Source: Armatimonadota bacterium
GTDB lineage: Bacteria; Armatimonadota; Fimbriimonadia; Fimbriimonadales; Fimbriimonadaceae
DNA: 64,000 nt
Direction of reading: 5' to 3'
Assembly (NCBI GenBank): GCA_016223145.1
Contig: JACRPN010000015.1
Coordinates: forward strand, 52,471 to 116,470
Below are positions 8,316 to 16,998 of this stretch, one piece after another. Below the pieces are notes generated by a model. It was not told where the DNA came from, did no database searches, and was given only the letters and a program-made list of their open reading frames with translations. The position numbers and the translations under genes are program-made. How positions within the stretch are numbered: position 1 is the stretch's first letter; every line of letters begins with the position of its first letter.

Positions 8316-8345
8316 TCCCAAACCCCAAACCCTGAACCCCGGACC
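8316..8345. repeat. Short CCAAACCCCAAACCC-type tandem run
   Basis: Between two convergent genes the spacer is a degenerate run of 7-8 bp units (CCAAACC, CTGAACC, CGGACCC, TAGACCC). It resembles the other degenerate spacer repeats rather than a telomere. Confidence 0.5.
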
Positions 8346-9056
8346 CTAGACCCCCAACACCCGCTTCTGCTCCAGCACCAACTCATCGATCCCTTTCTTC
8401 GCTATTCGGAGGAGTTTGCCGAGGGTTTCCGCGCTGAACGGCTCCTGCTCCGCCGTGCCCTGGATCTCGACGAACTTGCCCGATTCGGTCATCACCACGT
8501 TCATATCGGTCGCGGCGGTGCTGTCCTCGTCGTAATTCAGGTCGAGGATCTCGTTGCCCCGGTAGATGCCCACGCTCACGGCCGCGATGGCCTCCTTCAG
8601 CAGGGTGCGCTTGAGCATGCGCTGCTGGACCATCCACTGCATGGCGTCGTAGGTCGCCACGTAGGCGGCGGTGATGCTGGCGCAGCGGGTGCCGCCGTCG
8701 GCCTGGATGGCGTCGCAATCGAGCGTGATCGTGCGCTCGCCCATGGCGTCGGTGTCCACGACGCAGCGCATGGCGCGCCCGATCAGCCGCTGGATCTCCA
8801 GCGAGCGGGCGTTGGGCTTCTGGTTGTCGCGCTGGTTGCGCTGTCTGCCCGAGCGTGGGAGCATGGAGTACTCGGCGGTGACCCACCCCTTGCCGGAGTT
8901 TTTGAGGAACGGCGGCACGCGGTCCTCGACGGTCGCGGTGACGAGCACGTGGGTATCGCCCGCCTTGATGAGGCACGAGCCCTCGGCAAACTTGGCAAAG
9001 CCTCGGGTGAGGGTGACGGGTCGGAGTTGATCGGGCGCTCGGCCATCGGGTCGCAT
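8346..9056 (-). CDS. rph: Ribonuclease PH
   Basis: Phosphorolytic 3'-5' exoribonuclease that trims tRNA 3' ends, forming a hexameric ring in the cytosol. It has 236 residues, normal for the family. It starts with [19 protein letters not shown] and has [44 protein letters not shown] and [19 protein letters not shown], all signature stretches including the phosphate-binding Arg region and catalytic Asp residues. A TATCCT hexamer sits 7 nt before the ATG, suggesting a leaderless transcript. rdgB lies downstream on the same strand beyond the oppositely oriented 7485-8315 gene. Confidence 0.97.
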   Translation of the reverse strand: MRPDGRAPDQLRPVTLTRGFAKFAEGSCLIKAGDTHVLVTATVEDRVPPFLKNSGKGWVTAEYSMLPRSGRQRNQRDNQKPNARSLEIQRLIGRAMRCVVDTDAMGERTITLDCDAIQADGGTRCASITAAYVATYDAMQWMVQQRMLKRTLLKEAIAAVSVGIYRGNEILDLNYDEDSTAATDMNVVMTESGKFVEIQGTAEQEPFSAETLGKLLRIAKKGIDELVLEQKRVLGV

Positions 9057-9063
9057 GAGGGAG

Positions 9064-9069
9064 AGGATA
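9064..9069 (-). promoter_or_regulatory. Candidate -10 hexamer (TATCCT) for leaderless rph transcript
   Basis: TATCCT on the minus strand ends 7 nt before the rph ATG, which would put transcription start at or next to the start codon. There is no convincing -35. Confidence 0.35.
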
Positions 9070-9276
9070 CCGGGCCTATTGGGATGAGTGGGTGATTGAG
9101 GATGAATGAGGGTGAATGAGGGGTGATGGGATGATGGGATGATGAGATGATGGCTCCTGTCCGTGTCCGTCCGTGTCCGTCCGTGTCCGTCCGTGGTTGC
9201 TGAGGGGACGCTAGGCGATGGGACGATGGGATGAGGGGAAGCCCGGATTGCCCAGGCTCGGATCCTTTCGTCCCGG
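9070..9276. repeat. Spacer of degenerate tandem repeats
   Basis: Contains GATGAGTGGGTGATTGAGG-type units (9083-9150) and three to four CCGTCCGTGT units (9160-9195). The rest is GATGGGATGA-like. No gene or promoter recognised beyond the rph signal. Confidence 0.6.
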
Positions 9277-10239
9277 CTAGATGTTTCCGAAGTACAACTT
9301 GCCGTTGTCCTTCAGCCATTGCAGGAGGGCGCTGATCGAGGCGGTGGCGAGGCACACGCTGGTGTCCGCCGCGCCGTAGTACAGGTGGAGCGTGTCGCCA
9401 TCGGGCAGGACCGTGTAGCCGCATGGGAAGACGACGTTCGCCACGTCGCCCCTTCGCTCATAGTCTTCTTCCGGCCCAAACACCCAGGAGTCCCCGCGCA
9501 GGGTGGTGACTTCTGGATTCTCGAGCTCGAACAGAGCGAGCCCGAGGCGATAGAGGCAACCGGCCGGGGTCTGGCGCACGCCGTGATACAGCATCAGCCA
9601 GCCTTCTGGGGTCTCGATCAGAGGTGGCGAGAGGCCGATCTTGTTGGCGTCCCACCAGGCGCCCTTGCGCGCCGCAAGAATGCACCGGTGGTGTCCCCAA
9701 TACTGTAGGTCCGGCGAACGTGAGCTCCAGATGTGCGAGCCAAGCGTCGTGACCGGGCGGTGGATCAGCATCCAGGTTCCGTCGATCTTGCGCGGCAGGA
9801 GCGCGGCGTCTTTATCCTCCGGCTGCCCGATGACCCCCATGCGCTCAAAGTGCACGAAGTCCTTGGTCGTCGCCAGCGAGACTCCGGGGCCGGCATGGGA
9901 ATAGGACGTGTACGTGATCGCGTACTGGTCCAACTCCTTCAGATAGACGATTCTTGGGTCTTCGACGCCCCAAACCTCTTCAGGGTGTTCCTTTGGTGAA
10001 GGTTCAAAGGTCGGACGGGGGTCGACCACCCATCCGTCGATGCCGTTTTCAGACCTGGCCGCCGTCAAGTGAGAGATACCGGACCGATCTTCGACCCGGC
10101 AGAGGAGAAGCGTCGTGCCGTCCTTGAGCACGGTCGCACCCGCATTGAAGACCGAGTTCACCGGATACGGCCAGTGATCCGCAGTCAGGAGTGGGTTGTG
10201 CGGATACCGGCTGAAGAGATTGGCGTAGTGACTGCTCAT
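9277..10239 (-). CDS. GH130-family glycoside phosphorylase or hydrolase
   Basis: Five-bladed beta-propeller enzyme, 320 residues, typical for GH130. Members act on beta-mannosides, most by phosphorolysis. Motifs: [46 protein letters not shown] (catalytic Asp region), [34 protein letters not shown] and GPPLI-type [19 protein letters not shown]. Arg/His phosphate-binding residues expected of phosphorylases seem present (the IHRP and YHGV stretches), favouring phosphorolysis, but this is inference. No signal peptide, so cytosolic. The start overlaps the stop of the GT4 fusion gene by four bases; the two are almost certainly co-translated. Confidence 0.9.
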   Translation of the reverse strand: MSSHYANLFSRYPHNPLLTADHWPYPVNSVFNAGATVLKDGTTLLLCRVEDRSGISHLTAARSENGIDGWVVDPRPTFEPSPKEHPEEVWGVEDPRIVYLKELDQYAITYTSYSHAGPGVSLATTKDFVHFERMGVIGQPEDKDAALLPRKIDGTWMLIHRPVTTLGSHIWSSRSPDLQYWGHHRCILAARKGAWWDANKIGLSPPLIETPEGWLMLYHGVRQTPAGCLYRLGLALFELENPEVTTLRGDSWVFGPEEDYERRGDVANVVFPCGYTVLPDGDTLHLYYGAADTSVCLATASISALLQWLKDNGKLYFGNI

Positions 10240-12545
10240 CGCACGACGGCCTTGTCGGGCAAGGGCACGGGGGCCGAGAACGGAGTGGACTCTGCAAGGT
10301 ACATCTCACCTAAGGACAGCAGAAAGGCGAGCGTCGATTCTGCTCCCATGTTCTCATTCACGCCATCCGGATGCAGGCCGTCTCGACACCCGCCTGAGCC
10401 AAGATCGTAAAGGGGCTGTCCCAAGTCGTTGAGTCCGAGGAACCAGTCAAAGGTCGACTGAGTGCTCGCTATCCATTTCGGCTCGTTCGTCACCCGATGC
10501 GCGGCCAGGCACGCCTTGATCGTGCAGAACGCTTCAATGGGTTGCTGGTCGAAGCGCGCGCACTCACAGCCTTTGCGGTAGTGCCCGTGGCTTCCAATCG
10601 GCGAGAAGCTGCCCGATTCCGAGGTCTGGATGGCAGTGAGCCATTCGAGCGACTCAATGCCGATCGCCACAGCGTCTTCCCGGCCCATGCTGCGGCCTGA
10701 GACAATCAGGGCATACGGGATGATCGCGTTGCTATAGGCGACGATGCTCTCATACCATCGCCAGTCAGGCTCTGAGTTGAGGTGATAGCTTCTGATGAGC
10801 CGATCCACGAGTTCCTCGCGGAGGACCTCCACGGACTCGTCCGAACCCTGGCTTTGCAGGTACTCATCAAAGCCGTTGAGAGCAAAAGCCCATGCCCTTG
10901 GGCTGGTGAACGCCTCGGCTGCCGGAAGGCCATCCTGAAATAGCCGTCGCGCAACGATTGACCGTCTGGCGGATTTCGAGCGGTTGCTGGTGAAACCAAG
11001 CGCCCAAAGAGCGCGCCCGTGCGAATCTTCTGAACCGATCTTCTCGAGCCATCGGCGCTCATAGCTCATGAAGTTCCGGAATCGCCCGACCAGCGGATTG
11101 AAGGAGTGCCAAAGGAAGGCCATGTACTTGGCAGCAAGTTCCTTAACATGCAGTCCTTCGCCTAAACCCAGATAGTCCACCAACGTAACGAGCATGAGGG
11201 CCCTCGCGTTGTCGTCCACGCAATACCCTTCGTCATAGTTCGGCACGTCGAATACGGCGTGTTGGAGCAATCCAGTGTCATCGGTCATCCGGCGCAGGTG
11301 AGACAGTTTGAACGCCGGCAGCTCGATCGGACGGTCCTTGAGCGATTTGAGTTCGAAAGCTCGTCCGTGCACGGACTCCCTCTCCACTGCCGCAAGCTTG
11401 AAGACGCGAATCGTCTCGCGGGCCACCTCGGACCAGACCATCTTTCTGCCGGCGCGATAGGCCTCCTGGCGCATCTTCTTGCGAGCGTCGCCGTCCCTTA
11501 GGAGGCCTCCAACGGCTTCGGCGATCGCGGACGGCGTGCGCTGCGGCACAAGGACGCCCCGCCCATTCGCCAAGAGTTCTGTGGCGCAGGGATACGCCGT
11601 AGAAACGACGGCGGAGCCCATGCCAAAGGCCATCGCGAGCGTTCCGGATGAAATCTGCTCCGAATTGACATAAGGAGTGATGTAAACGTCGGTTGCGCCC
11701 AGAAACTCCGTTAACTCTTCGATGCTGAGGAACCTGTCGTGAAAGACCAAATTGGCTGAGACGCCCAATCGATCTGCGAGCTGGCGCAGGCTCAGCCGAT
11801 AGGCTTCGCCTTCGTTCTCGCGGATGTGCGGGTGCGTCACGCCGACTACGGTATAGACGGTGTTCGCAAACTCTTCTGCAATTGCGGGCAGGGCTCGGAT
11901 GACATCCTCTATTCCCTTGTCGGGAGAGAGCAAGCCAAACGTCATCAACGTCCTCTTCCCGGACAGTCCAATCTCCTCTTTCAGGTCCTCAGGATTACGG
12001 AACTTGGTATCGGGGATGCCGTGCGGGATAACGACGATCTTCTCGGGCTTCGTGCCATGAACGGAAACCAGGAGGTTCTTTGAATACTCGTTCATGACGA
12101 TGAGGAGGGTGGAGCGCTCAAGGACCTCGCCAAAGACGCGCCGTTGATGCTCAGACGGCGTCCTGAGGATCGTGTGCAGCGTGGTCACCACGGGCGCCCT
12201 AAGCTCGCGCAGCAGCGTCAGCACATGGCTGCCGGCGTTGCCTCCAAAAATGCCGTACTCATGCTGAAGGTTGACGACATCAACCCGCGCGAGATTCAGG
12301 TACTCCGCAGCCCGCCTGAACGACGCCGTGTCCGCTTCATCGATCTCGATGCGGACCGCCGAAGAGTAGTCGTAGCTATCTTCCCGATCGTTGATGGCCG
12401 CCACAACCACCGCTTCGCTTCCCAGTTCACGGCACAGGGCGTCGTTCAAATCCGAAGCAAAAGTGGCGATGCCGCATTGCCTGGGCGAGAACGTGCTCAC
12501 CACCGCCACGCGCTTCACGAGCGAACTGGTTCTTGGTTGTCTCAT
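10236..12545 (-). CDS. GT4 glycosyltransferase fused to a six-hairpin toroid domain
   Basis: 769 residues from the chosen start. The N-terminal half is a GT-B fold GT4 transferase: TFSPRQCGIATFASDL, LQHEYGIFGGNAG, VVIPHGIPD, TFGLLSPDKGIEDVIRAL and, near the C-terminal nucleotide site, VYITPYVNSEQISSGTLA. The C-terminal half (from about residue 400) has YDEGYCVDDNARAL, SHGRALWALG, FDQQPIEAFCT and HPDGVNENMGAESTLAFL, the look of an (alpha/alpha)6 glycosidase-like toroid. I chose ATG 12543-12545 because GGGAGG lies 7 nt upstream; an ATG at 12599 adds an unconserved 18 residues. With the coupled GH130 gene it probably makes or recycles a beta-mannoside-type sugar; that role is inference. Confidence 0.85.
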   Translation of the reverse strand: MRQPRTSSLVKRVAVVSTFSPRQCGIATFASDLNDALCRELGSEAVVVAAINDREDSYDYSSAVRIEIDEADTASFRRAAEYLNLARVDVVNLQHEYGIFGGNAGSHVLTLLRELRAPVVTTLHTILRTPSEHQRRVFGEVLERSTLLIVMNEYSKNLLVSVHGTKPEKIVVIPHGIPDTKFRNPEDLKEEIGLSGKRTLMTFGLLSPDKGIEDVIRALPAIAEEFANTVYTVVGVTHPHIRENEGEAYRLSLRQLADRLGVSANLVFHDRFLSIEELTEFLGATDVYITPYVNSEQISSGTLAMAFGMGSAVVSTAYPCATELLANGRGVLVPQRTPSAIAEAVGGLLRDGDARKKMRQEAYRAGRKMVWSEVARETIRVFKLAAVERESVHGRAFELKSLKDRPIELPAFKLSHLRRMTDDTGLLQHAVFDVPNYDEGYCVDDNARALMLVTLVDYLGLGEGLHVKELAAKYMAFLWHSFNPLVGRFRNFMSYERRWLEKIGSEDSHGRALWALGFTSNRSKSARRSIVARRLFQDGLPAAEAFTSPRAWAFALNGFDEYLQSQGSDESVEVLREELVDRLIRSYHLNSEPDWRWYESIVAYSNAIIPYALIVSGRSMGREDAVAIGIESLEWLTAIQTSESGSFSPIGSHGHYRKGCECARFDQQPIEAFCTIKACLAAHRVTNEPKWIASTQSTFDWFLGLNDLGQPLYDLGSGGCRDGLHPDGVNENMGAESTLAFLLSLGEMYLAESTPFSAPVPLPDKAVVR

Positions 12546-12925
12546 TTCTGTGCCTCCCGGCGTGAGATCACGGACAGGAAACGGTCGGTGCCGCATCAAT
12601 GTAGTCAGGCGGTTGCCGCTGGAATCTCAAGTGAGCGGCAGTGCCGGCAGGTTCAGAGCCAGCCGTCCATTAGGTCCGTCGCCAGGTCAATCAAATGAGG
12701 GGGCGACGAAAAATACGACGGATAGGGATGCCCGTATACCTAGCCGTACTCCGTAACCCCTCCGGCCGTTACACCCAACGCAAAAGCATCTTGCGGGGCG
12801 CGTTATGAGACTCAGAGAGAACTTCCTTCGAGACGAGGGCGTCGGGCTCGCTTGCCGGCGCAACGGCGAATCCGGCCCTCCCACCTACGGGCCTCCCGCG
12901 GCCGTTGGCCCGCGCGAAGCTTGAC
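12546..12925. other. Intergenic stretch, no feature recognised
   Basis: 380 bp upstream of the GT4 fusion gene and downstream of the broken carboxypeptidase-regulatory-like gene. Apart from the ribosome-binding site at about 12552-12557, I see no convincing promoter, tRNA, riboswitch or coding frame. It lacks the tandem repeats found in many other spacers. Confidence 0.5.
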
Positions 12926-13422
12926 CTATCGTGAAATCGAGAGGTCCACGCGAATTTCCTTTCCTTCCTCGACCGTCACGTTTCGCATGTCCTGGATTAG
13001 GCGATTCATATTCGGCACGCCGGCGACGTAAACGTGATTTTGGCCCGGCGGAACGCGAAGAATGTAATGGCCTTCAGCGTCCGCAATGGCCGTCTGCACC
13101 CAGGCACCGGATCTCGGCCTCGCGGGACCGTAGACACCGACATAGGCGCCTTCGATGGGCTTTCCGTCGCTGAACTTGACGGTGCCGATGATGAGCCCCC
13201 CTTTGATGAGCTTGATATCCAGGCCGGACTTTGTTTCGCCGGTCTTGGCCTCGGTTCGATCGAACGCTACGGATGTCCAGGCCTGCTCCAGATCGCCGGT
13301 GAGAAACGCGTTGACGTTGTACCTGCCTGGCGTGAGCTGCCCGATGGAGCACGAACCGTCCTTTGCCGTCACCGTTTGGCCCAAGCCGCAGACAGGAGCG
13401 CGAAAGAAAGTGCGCGATTCAT
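12926..13422 (-). pseudogene. Broken secreted carboxypeptidase-regulatory-like domain protein
   Basis: An ATG at 13420-13422 opens a clean signal peptide (MNRALSFALLSAAWA), but its frame ends at a TGA at 13369-13371. From about that point the alternative frame carries a beta-sandwich repeat: TAKDGSCSIGQLTPGRYNV, then GLIIGTVKFSDGKPIEGAYV and GHYILRVPPGQNHVYVAG, the usual layout of carboxypeptidase regulatory-like domains. The signal peptide and the body are thus in different frames, and the first repeat appears truncated. A frameshift or deletion is the simplest reading; a sequencing error is possible. If read purely in the body frame, the protein would lack any export signal. Confidence 0.6.
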
Positions 13423-13513
13423 GTGGACCATCCTCCATCCCTCGTCGAAGCAGGCACGAACAACTGATAGCCGCATCCAAGGATGGTCCCGGTTCAAGTT
13501 CGGCGGCCGGACC

Positions 13514-14281
13514 TTACAAGAGTAGAAGGGCCGCGGCCGCCGCCGGGCCGGCCGTATCGGTGCGCAAGACCAGCGGGCCCAGAGTGACGCCGCGATCCCC
13601 AATCACCGCCAGCTCCTTGGGGGACCAGCCGCCCTCAGGGCCGACGACGAGGGTGATTTCGGATTGCGGATTGCGGATTGCAGATTGCGGTCCGACTTCG
13701 GATTCCGGATTCTGGATTTTGGATTGGACTCGGTCGGTTAGCGTCGCTGAGAGCCCTTCCAATTCGCTGAGCACGATCGCGTCGGGGACTTGGGAGAGAA
13801 CCGCCTTGAGGTCGGGGAGGGCTTCGATCTTTGGGAGGCGGGTGCGGTAGCACTGCTCCGCCGATTCGCGAATGATGGCCTCGAGGCGCTTCAGTTTGGC
13901 CGAGAGCTTGCTAGGCTCCCATCGGACCACGCTGCGATCGGCGGGAAACATCACGAACCTGGACACGCCAATCTCGGTGCCCATGCGGACGACCGTCTCC
14001 AACCTGTCGCCCTTGGGCAGCGCCTGGGCAAGAGTGACGTGGATCCTCGGCTCCGTGTCTGGTCTCTCTACTCGCTCCGGGATTGCTTCCCTGCCCTCCA
14101 GACGACACACGATCAGCGAGCCGTCATCAGGCAGTACGGCAAAGGGATCGCCCGACTGGAGCCGAAGCACCTTTCTCAGCTTGTCGAGCGCGGGCTGAGG
14201 CAGCTCGAAGGGCGCGTCGGACGGCGCGCCCGGCAAGAACGTCCGTGGCAAAGATCGAAGCGAGGGAACGGGAGAACCCAT
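13514..14281 (-). CDS. rsmE: 16S rRNA (uracil-1498-N3) methyltransferase with repeat insertion
   Basis: SAM-dependent SPOUT-fold enzyme that methylates U1498 of 16S rRNA. It has an N-terminal PUA-like region (RSLPRTFLPG... LDKLRKVLRLQSGD) and the methyltransferase core: LAQALPKGDRLETVVRMGTEIG, RWEPSKLSAKLKRLEAIIRESAEQC, then the knot LVVGPEGGWSPKEL and LGPLVLRTDTAGPAAAAAL. Within the core, residues 184-208 (13658-13732) are translated GGATTGC-type repeat DNA, between the LSATLTD helix end and the ITLVVGPEGG strand. The total of 255 residues is slightly long for the family because of this insert. All motifs on either side are intact. Confidence 0.93.
   Translation of the reverse strand: MGSPVPSLRSLPRTFLPGAPSDAPFELPQPALDKLRKVLRLQSGDPFAVLPDDGSLIVCRLEGREAIPERVERPDTEPRIHVTLAQALPKGDRLETVVRMGTEIGVSRFVMFPADRSVVRWEPSKLSAKLKRLEAIIRESAEQCYRTRLPKIEALPDLKAVLSQVPDAIVLSELEGLSATLTDRVQSKIQNPESEVGPQSAIRNPQSEITLVVGPEGGWSPKELAVIGDRGVTLGPLVLRTDTAGPAAAAALLLL
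13658..13732. repeat. GGATTGC-type tandem repeat inside rsmE
   Basis: 75 bp (25 codons). The first part is GGATTGC repeated four times with one A substitution (13660-13690). The second is a diverged GGATTCCGGATTCTGG run (13700-13728). It is translated on the minus strand as SAIRNPQSE and SKIQNPESE-like peptides, without stops. Confidence 0.85.
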
Positions 14282-14313
14282 TGCTCAGGAACGTACCCGA
14301 AGGCGGCGGCATA

Positions 14314-14400
14314 CCCCTCACCCGGTTCACTTCGTTCACCGACCTCTCCCCCAACCCCTCCCTCAGTTTCGCTTCGCAAAACCAAGGGAGGGGCTACGGA
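14314..14400. repeat. Dispersed CCCCTCACCCGGTTC element (copy 1)
   Basis: Reads CCCCTCACCCGGTTCACTTC then GTTCACCGACCTCTCCC, followed by a hairpin in which CCCCTCCCT (14355-14363) pairs with AGGGAGGGG (14385-14393). Related copies lie at 30351-30400 and 40051-40104. It occupies almost the whole rsmE upstream spacer. Confidence 0.65.
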
Positions 14401-14403
14401 CGG

Positions 14404-15003
14404 TTAACCGCCGGTGATCTTGGCGATGGCGGCGGGAACCGCAAAGCCCTTGGCGGGACCTACCTTGTCGGCGGCGTTCGGCGCGAACTTGGCCATCCCT
14501 GCCTTCATCTGCCCGAAGCAACTGGCGCAGCACGCGTAATAGCGCACGCCCTCAAAATCTACAAACCCGTTGGTCCCGTAGTAATTCTTCAGCTCCACTT
14601 TGAGGACCGGGCAGAACATCGCTTCCTTCTCGGGGATCGTGCCGAACCTCTTGGGGTCGCCATCGAAGGTGGCCTTGTTGCTTGGGTTCGAGAAATAGAA
14701 CCGCACGCCGTTGAAATCGGAGAAGCCGCCCTTGGCCTTGGAGGTGTTGATCATCGCGCCGGAGACGGGGTCGAAGAGGCTCGTGCCGATGACCTTGCCC
14801 TTGTTCTTGTCGGCCTTAATGCAGACGTCCGGGGTCTTTGAAAAGGTCCCCATGCAGTTGGCGCAGCACGTCCGGTAGCGCACGCCTTTGTAGTCGAATG
14901 CCGGGCTTTCGACGGTCACGGGCTCGCCAGCAATGGGGCACACAGGGCCGTCGGCGACGGCCATTGGGGATAGGGTTAGGGCAACAATCGCATTCAGCAG
15001 CAT
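14404..15003 (-). CDS. Secreted triple TRASH/YHS-like metal-binding protein
   Basis: 199 residues with a signal peptide (about residues 1-17). Two cysteine-rich modules follow the same plan: CPIAGEPV... FDYKGVRYRTCCANCMGTF (residues about 22-56) and CPVLKVEL... DFEGVRYYACCASCFGQM (about 131-167). A middle copy, DPVSGAMIN... DFNGVRFYFSNPSNKATF, keeps the YHS/TRASH layout but has lost its cysteines. TRASH/YHS modules bind heavy metals such as copper or mercury. The protein should act outside the membrane, perhaps in metal trapping or sensing. No metal exporter or regulator lies next to it. TGGAGA 8 nt upstream supports the start. Confidence 0.75.
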   Translation of the reverse strand: MLLNAIVALTLSPMAVADGPVCPIAGEPVTVESPAFDYKGVRYRTCCANCMGTFSKTPDVCIKADKNKGKVIGTSLFDPVSGAMINTSKAKGGFSDFNGVRFYFSNPSNKATFDGDPKRFGTIPEKEAMFCPVLKVELKNYYGTNGFVDFEGVRYYACCASCFGQMKAGMAKFAPNAADKVGPAKGFAVPAAIAKITGG

Positions 15004-15081
15004 GTCATCGTTCTCCAGTTCGGCTTTGTGGGCCTGAGACCATTTTAGCGCAAGGTACGCCCGATCTTGACGAAAGAGTCT

Positions 15082-15699
15082 CTATTGACCCGAGGTCCAC
15101 CACGCTTGCAGCGCCGCCGCGTCGCCTTTGAACTTCGAGCGATCCACCGCGCCGGTGATTCCCGGGCAGGCTCCAGAGGAGGTGTACTGCCAGAGCGTCC
15201 AGTGCGTGAAGGGTTTGGGGCTTTTTGGCATCGGCCCATAGCGCGCCAGCCACAGTGGGCAGTTGGAGAGCGGGGTGTCGTCTGCTGCCAGGCCCTTCAT
15301 CTGAGCGGCCAGGAATGAGAGACCCGAATACAGCATGGGCCACTGGCCGGTCACTTCGTGGATTCGCTGGACGAACGCCTCGGCTTCCGCGCGAGACATC
15401 GTGGCCGACTCGTAGCCTTCCCAGTCCAAGGCGAGCCTTGCCGTACTTCCGGCTAGGGTGAGCAGGCGGTCCGCCTGGTTCTTTCCAGGTGAGGAGTTGG
15501 TACCAAAGTAGTAGGCCCCTACAAGGAGACCGGCGCTCTTGGCCCGGGCCGACCTTTCCGCGAACTTGGGATCGGCCATGGATTTGCCCTGGCCGGCTTT
15601 GAGGATGACGGCGAGCACTCCTGAGGCGCGGATGTCGTGAAAGCCGGAGTTTGGGTCCACCTGCTTGGCGTGATGAATGTCGATGATGGCGTCGATCAT
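15082..15699 (-). CDS. GH25-family lysozyme-like muramidase
   Basis: 205 residues from the chosen ATG (15697-15699), which has GAAGG upstream; an ATG at 15756 adds 19 unconserved residues. It begins MIDAIIDIHHAKQVD, where Asp-Ile-His-His is the first active-site strand. It continues with VILKAGQGKSMADPKF, GLLVGAYYFG, LALDWEGYE (catalytic Asp/Glu), PMLYSGLSFLA, PLWLARYGPMP and WTLWQYTSSGACPGI, the standard GH25 barrel order. GH25 enzymes cut the MurNAc-GlcNAc bond of peptidoglycan. No signal peptide is visible with this start, so the way it reaches the wall is unclear. Confidence 0.88.
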   Translation of the reverse strand: MIDAIIDIHHAKQVDPNSGFHDIRASGVLAVILKAGQGKSMADPKFAERSARAKSAGLLVGAYYFGTNSSPGKNQADRLLTLAGSTARLALDWEGYESATMSRAEAEAFVQRIHEVTGQWPMLYSGLSFLAAQMKGLAADDTPLSNCPLWLARYGPMPKSPKPFTHWTLWQYTSSGACPGITGAVDRSKFKGDAAALQAWWTSGQ

Positions 15700-15937
15700 G
15701 CTATTACCTTCAGATAGAGTAATGGAATCTGGCGCGAACGTCAACTTCGCCTGCAAGTTGTCTGACTCACGGCGAGCAACACTTGATACGGAAGGCGATT
15801 AGGGCCTGTGAGGCGGGGCTACGTCGGCATCGGGTTTTTGGGGTGAGACCACGGTTTGGGTGGCGGTGTAACCCAAGCGAGACGGCCTGGCACCCTTCGT
15901 TGGGTAGTGCCTGGATCCAACCCGGTTGAGTCCGCGC

Positions 15938-16954
15938 CTAGCACTTCGGCGGATTGACGGGTTTGCCCGTCTTGGCGCTTTCCAGGGCCGAGAGCGCGAG
16001 GCTCATCGCCATCCAGCCGTCTTGGGGGCTGACAGGCAGCGGTTTGCTTTGCGTCACTCCGTCCACAAACGCCCGAAGCTCCTGGTAATACGGGTCGTCG
16101 GTTGGGCTCAGGGGCGCCTCGTTGCCGCCTTTTGGCTTGGCCGTCGCGCCCCCTGGGTCCTGCCCCGCGCCGGTTCCCGAGGCCACGTGCGTTCTCAAGG
16201 TCGCCGTGTTCCTGCTGTCGTATTCGATCATGCCCTCGCTCCCGCAGACCTCGAAGGTCACCCGAAAGCCGGAAGGGTCCATCCATGTCGCCTCCACATG
16301 GGCAAGAGCGCCGGAATCGAAAGTCAGGGTCGCCAAAGCATAGTCTGGGCCTGTACCCGTCGCCGCGCCGAGCGAGCGGGCGTACACCTGCGTCACCTCG
16401 CCCAGCGTCCATCGGAGCCAGTCGAAGTCGTGGATCGCCAGGTCGAAGAGCACTCCGCCTGACCGGGAGTGATCCATGAACCAGCCGCCCTGTCCGAACG
16501 GTGCGCCCCCTCCCCGCCTGGTTCTGGCGGCGGCAGGCTTGCCGATTTTGCCGGACCGGACGGTCTCGGAGGCCCTTCGGAACTCCGGAAAGAACCGCAC
16601 CACTTGGCCGGGCATCAGGGGCACTCCGGCCTTATCCGCCGCCTCGATCAGTTGGCTCGCTTCCTCCAGAGAGTGCGCCATCGGCTTCTCCATGAACACC
16701 GCCCTTCCCGCGGCGATGGCCTTAAGGCCGTATTCGAGGTGAAGGTCGGTCGGGAGGCAGACGTCGACGATGTCGACACGCTCGATCAAGGCCTCCGCGC
16801 CGGCTACGTGAATGGCTCCAAACCTCTCCTGATAGCTCGTCACCCGGTCAGGATCAGGATCGAAAAAGTGAAGCTCGACGTCCCGCATTTTCCGATACTG
16901 GTTGGCGTGCACGCCACCCATTCCGCCGGCGCCGAGAACCCCGATCTTGACCAT
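15938..16954 (-). CDS. Gfo/Idh/MocA-family NAD(P)-dependent oxidoreductase
   Basis: 338 residues from ATG 16952-16954, the start that places the Rossmann motif MVKIGVLGAGGMGGVHANQ at the N terminus. An open frame continues upstream but with arginine-rich, non-conserved sequence. VFMEKPMAHSLEEASQLI is the EKP motif that binds the nicotinamide side. GGVLFDLAIHDFDWLRW is the conserved substrate-domain stretch with the catalytic His/Asp. Such enzymes oxidise or reduce sugars, inositols or other polyols; the substrate cannot be assigned. CAGAAT lies 6 nt upstream of the ATG, again compatible with a leaderless transcript. Confidence 0.92.
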   Translation of the reverse strand: MVKIGVLGAGGMGGVHANQYRKMRDVELHFFDPDPDRVTSYQERFGAIHVAGAEALIERVDIVDVCLPTDLHLEYGLKAIAAGRAVFMEKPMAHSLEEASQLIEAADKAGVPLMPGQVVRFFPEFRRASETVRSGKIGKPAAARTRRGGGAPFGQGGWFMDHSRSGGVLFDLAIHDFDWLRWTLGEVTQVYARSLGAATGTGPDYALATLTFDSGALAHVEATWMDPSGFRVTFEVCGSEGMIEYDSRNTATLRTHVASGTGAGQDPGGATAKPKGGNEAPLSPTDDPYYQELRAFVDGVTQSKPLPVSPQDGWMAMSLALSALESAKTGKPVNPPKC

Positions 16955-16998
16955 AGCTTCATTCTGACCGAGAAGGGGTCCGTAGGTCACAATGGGGA

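Noticed and set aside
8316..8345. Telomere-like CCAAACCC run
   Set aside because: Only about 30 bp, degenerate, between two genes; fits the other spacer repeats, not a chromosome end.
13480..13513. GGTTCAAGTTC-like sequence suggesting a tRNA T-loop
   Set aside because: No acceptor, D-arm or anticodon stem can be built around it; similar GGTTCGA strings elsewhere lie inside coding genes.
15819..16412. Minus-strand frame overlapping the MocA gene in another register
   Set aside because: Arg/Gly-rich off-frame reading of the oxidoreductase; no motif.
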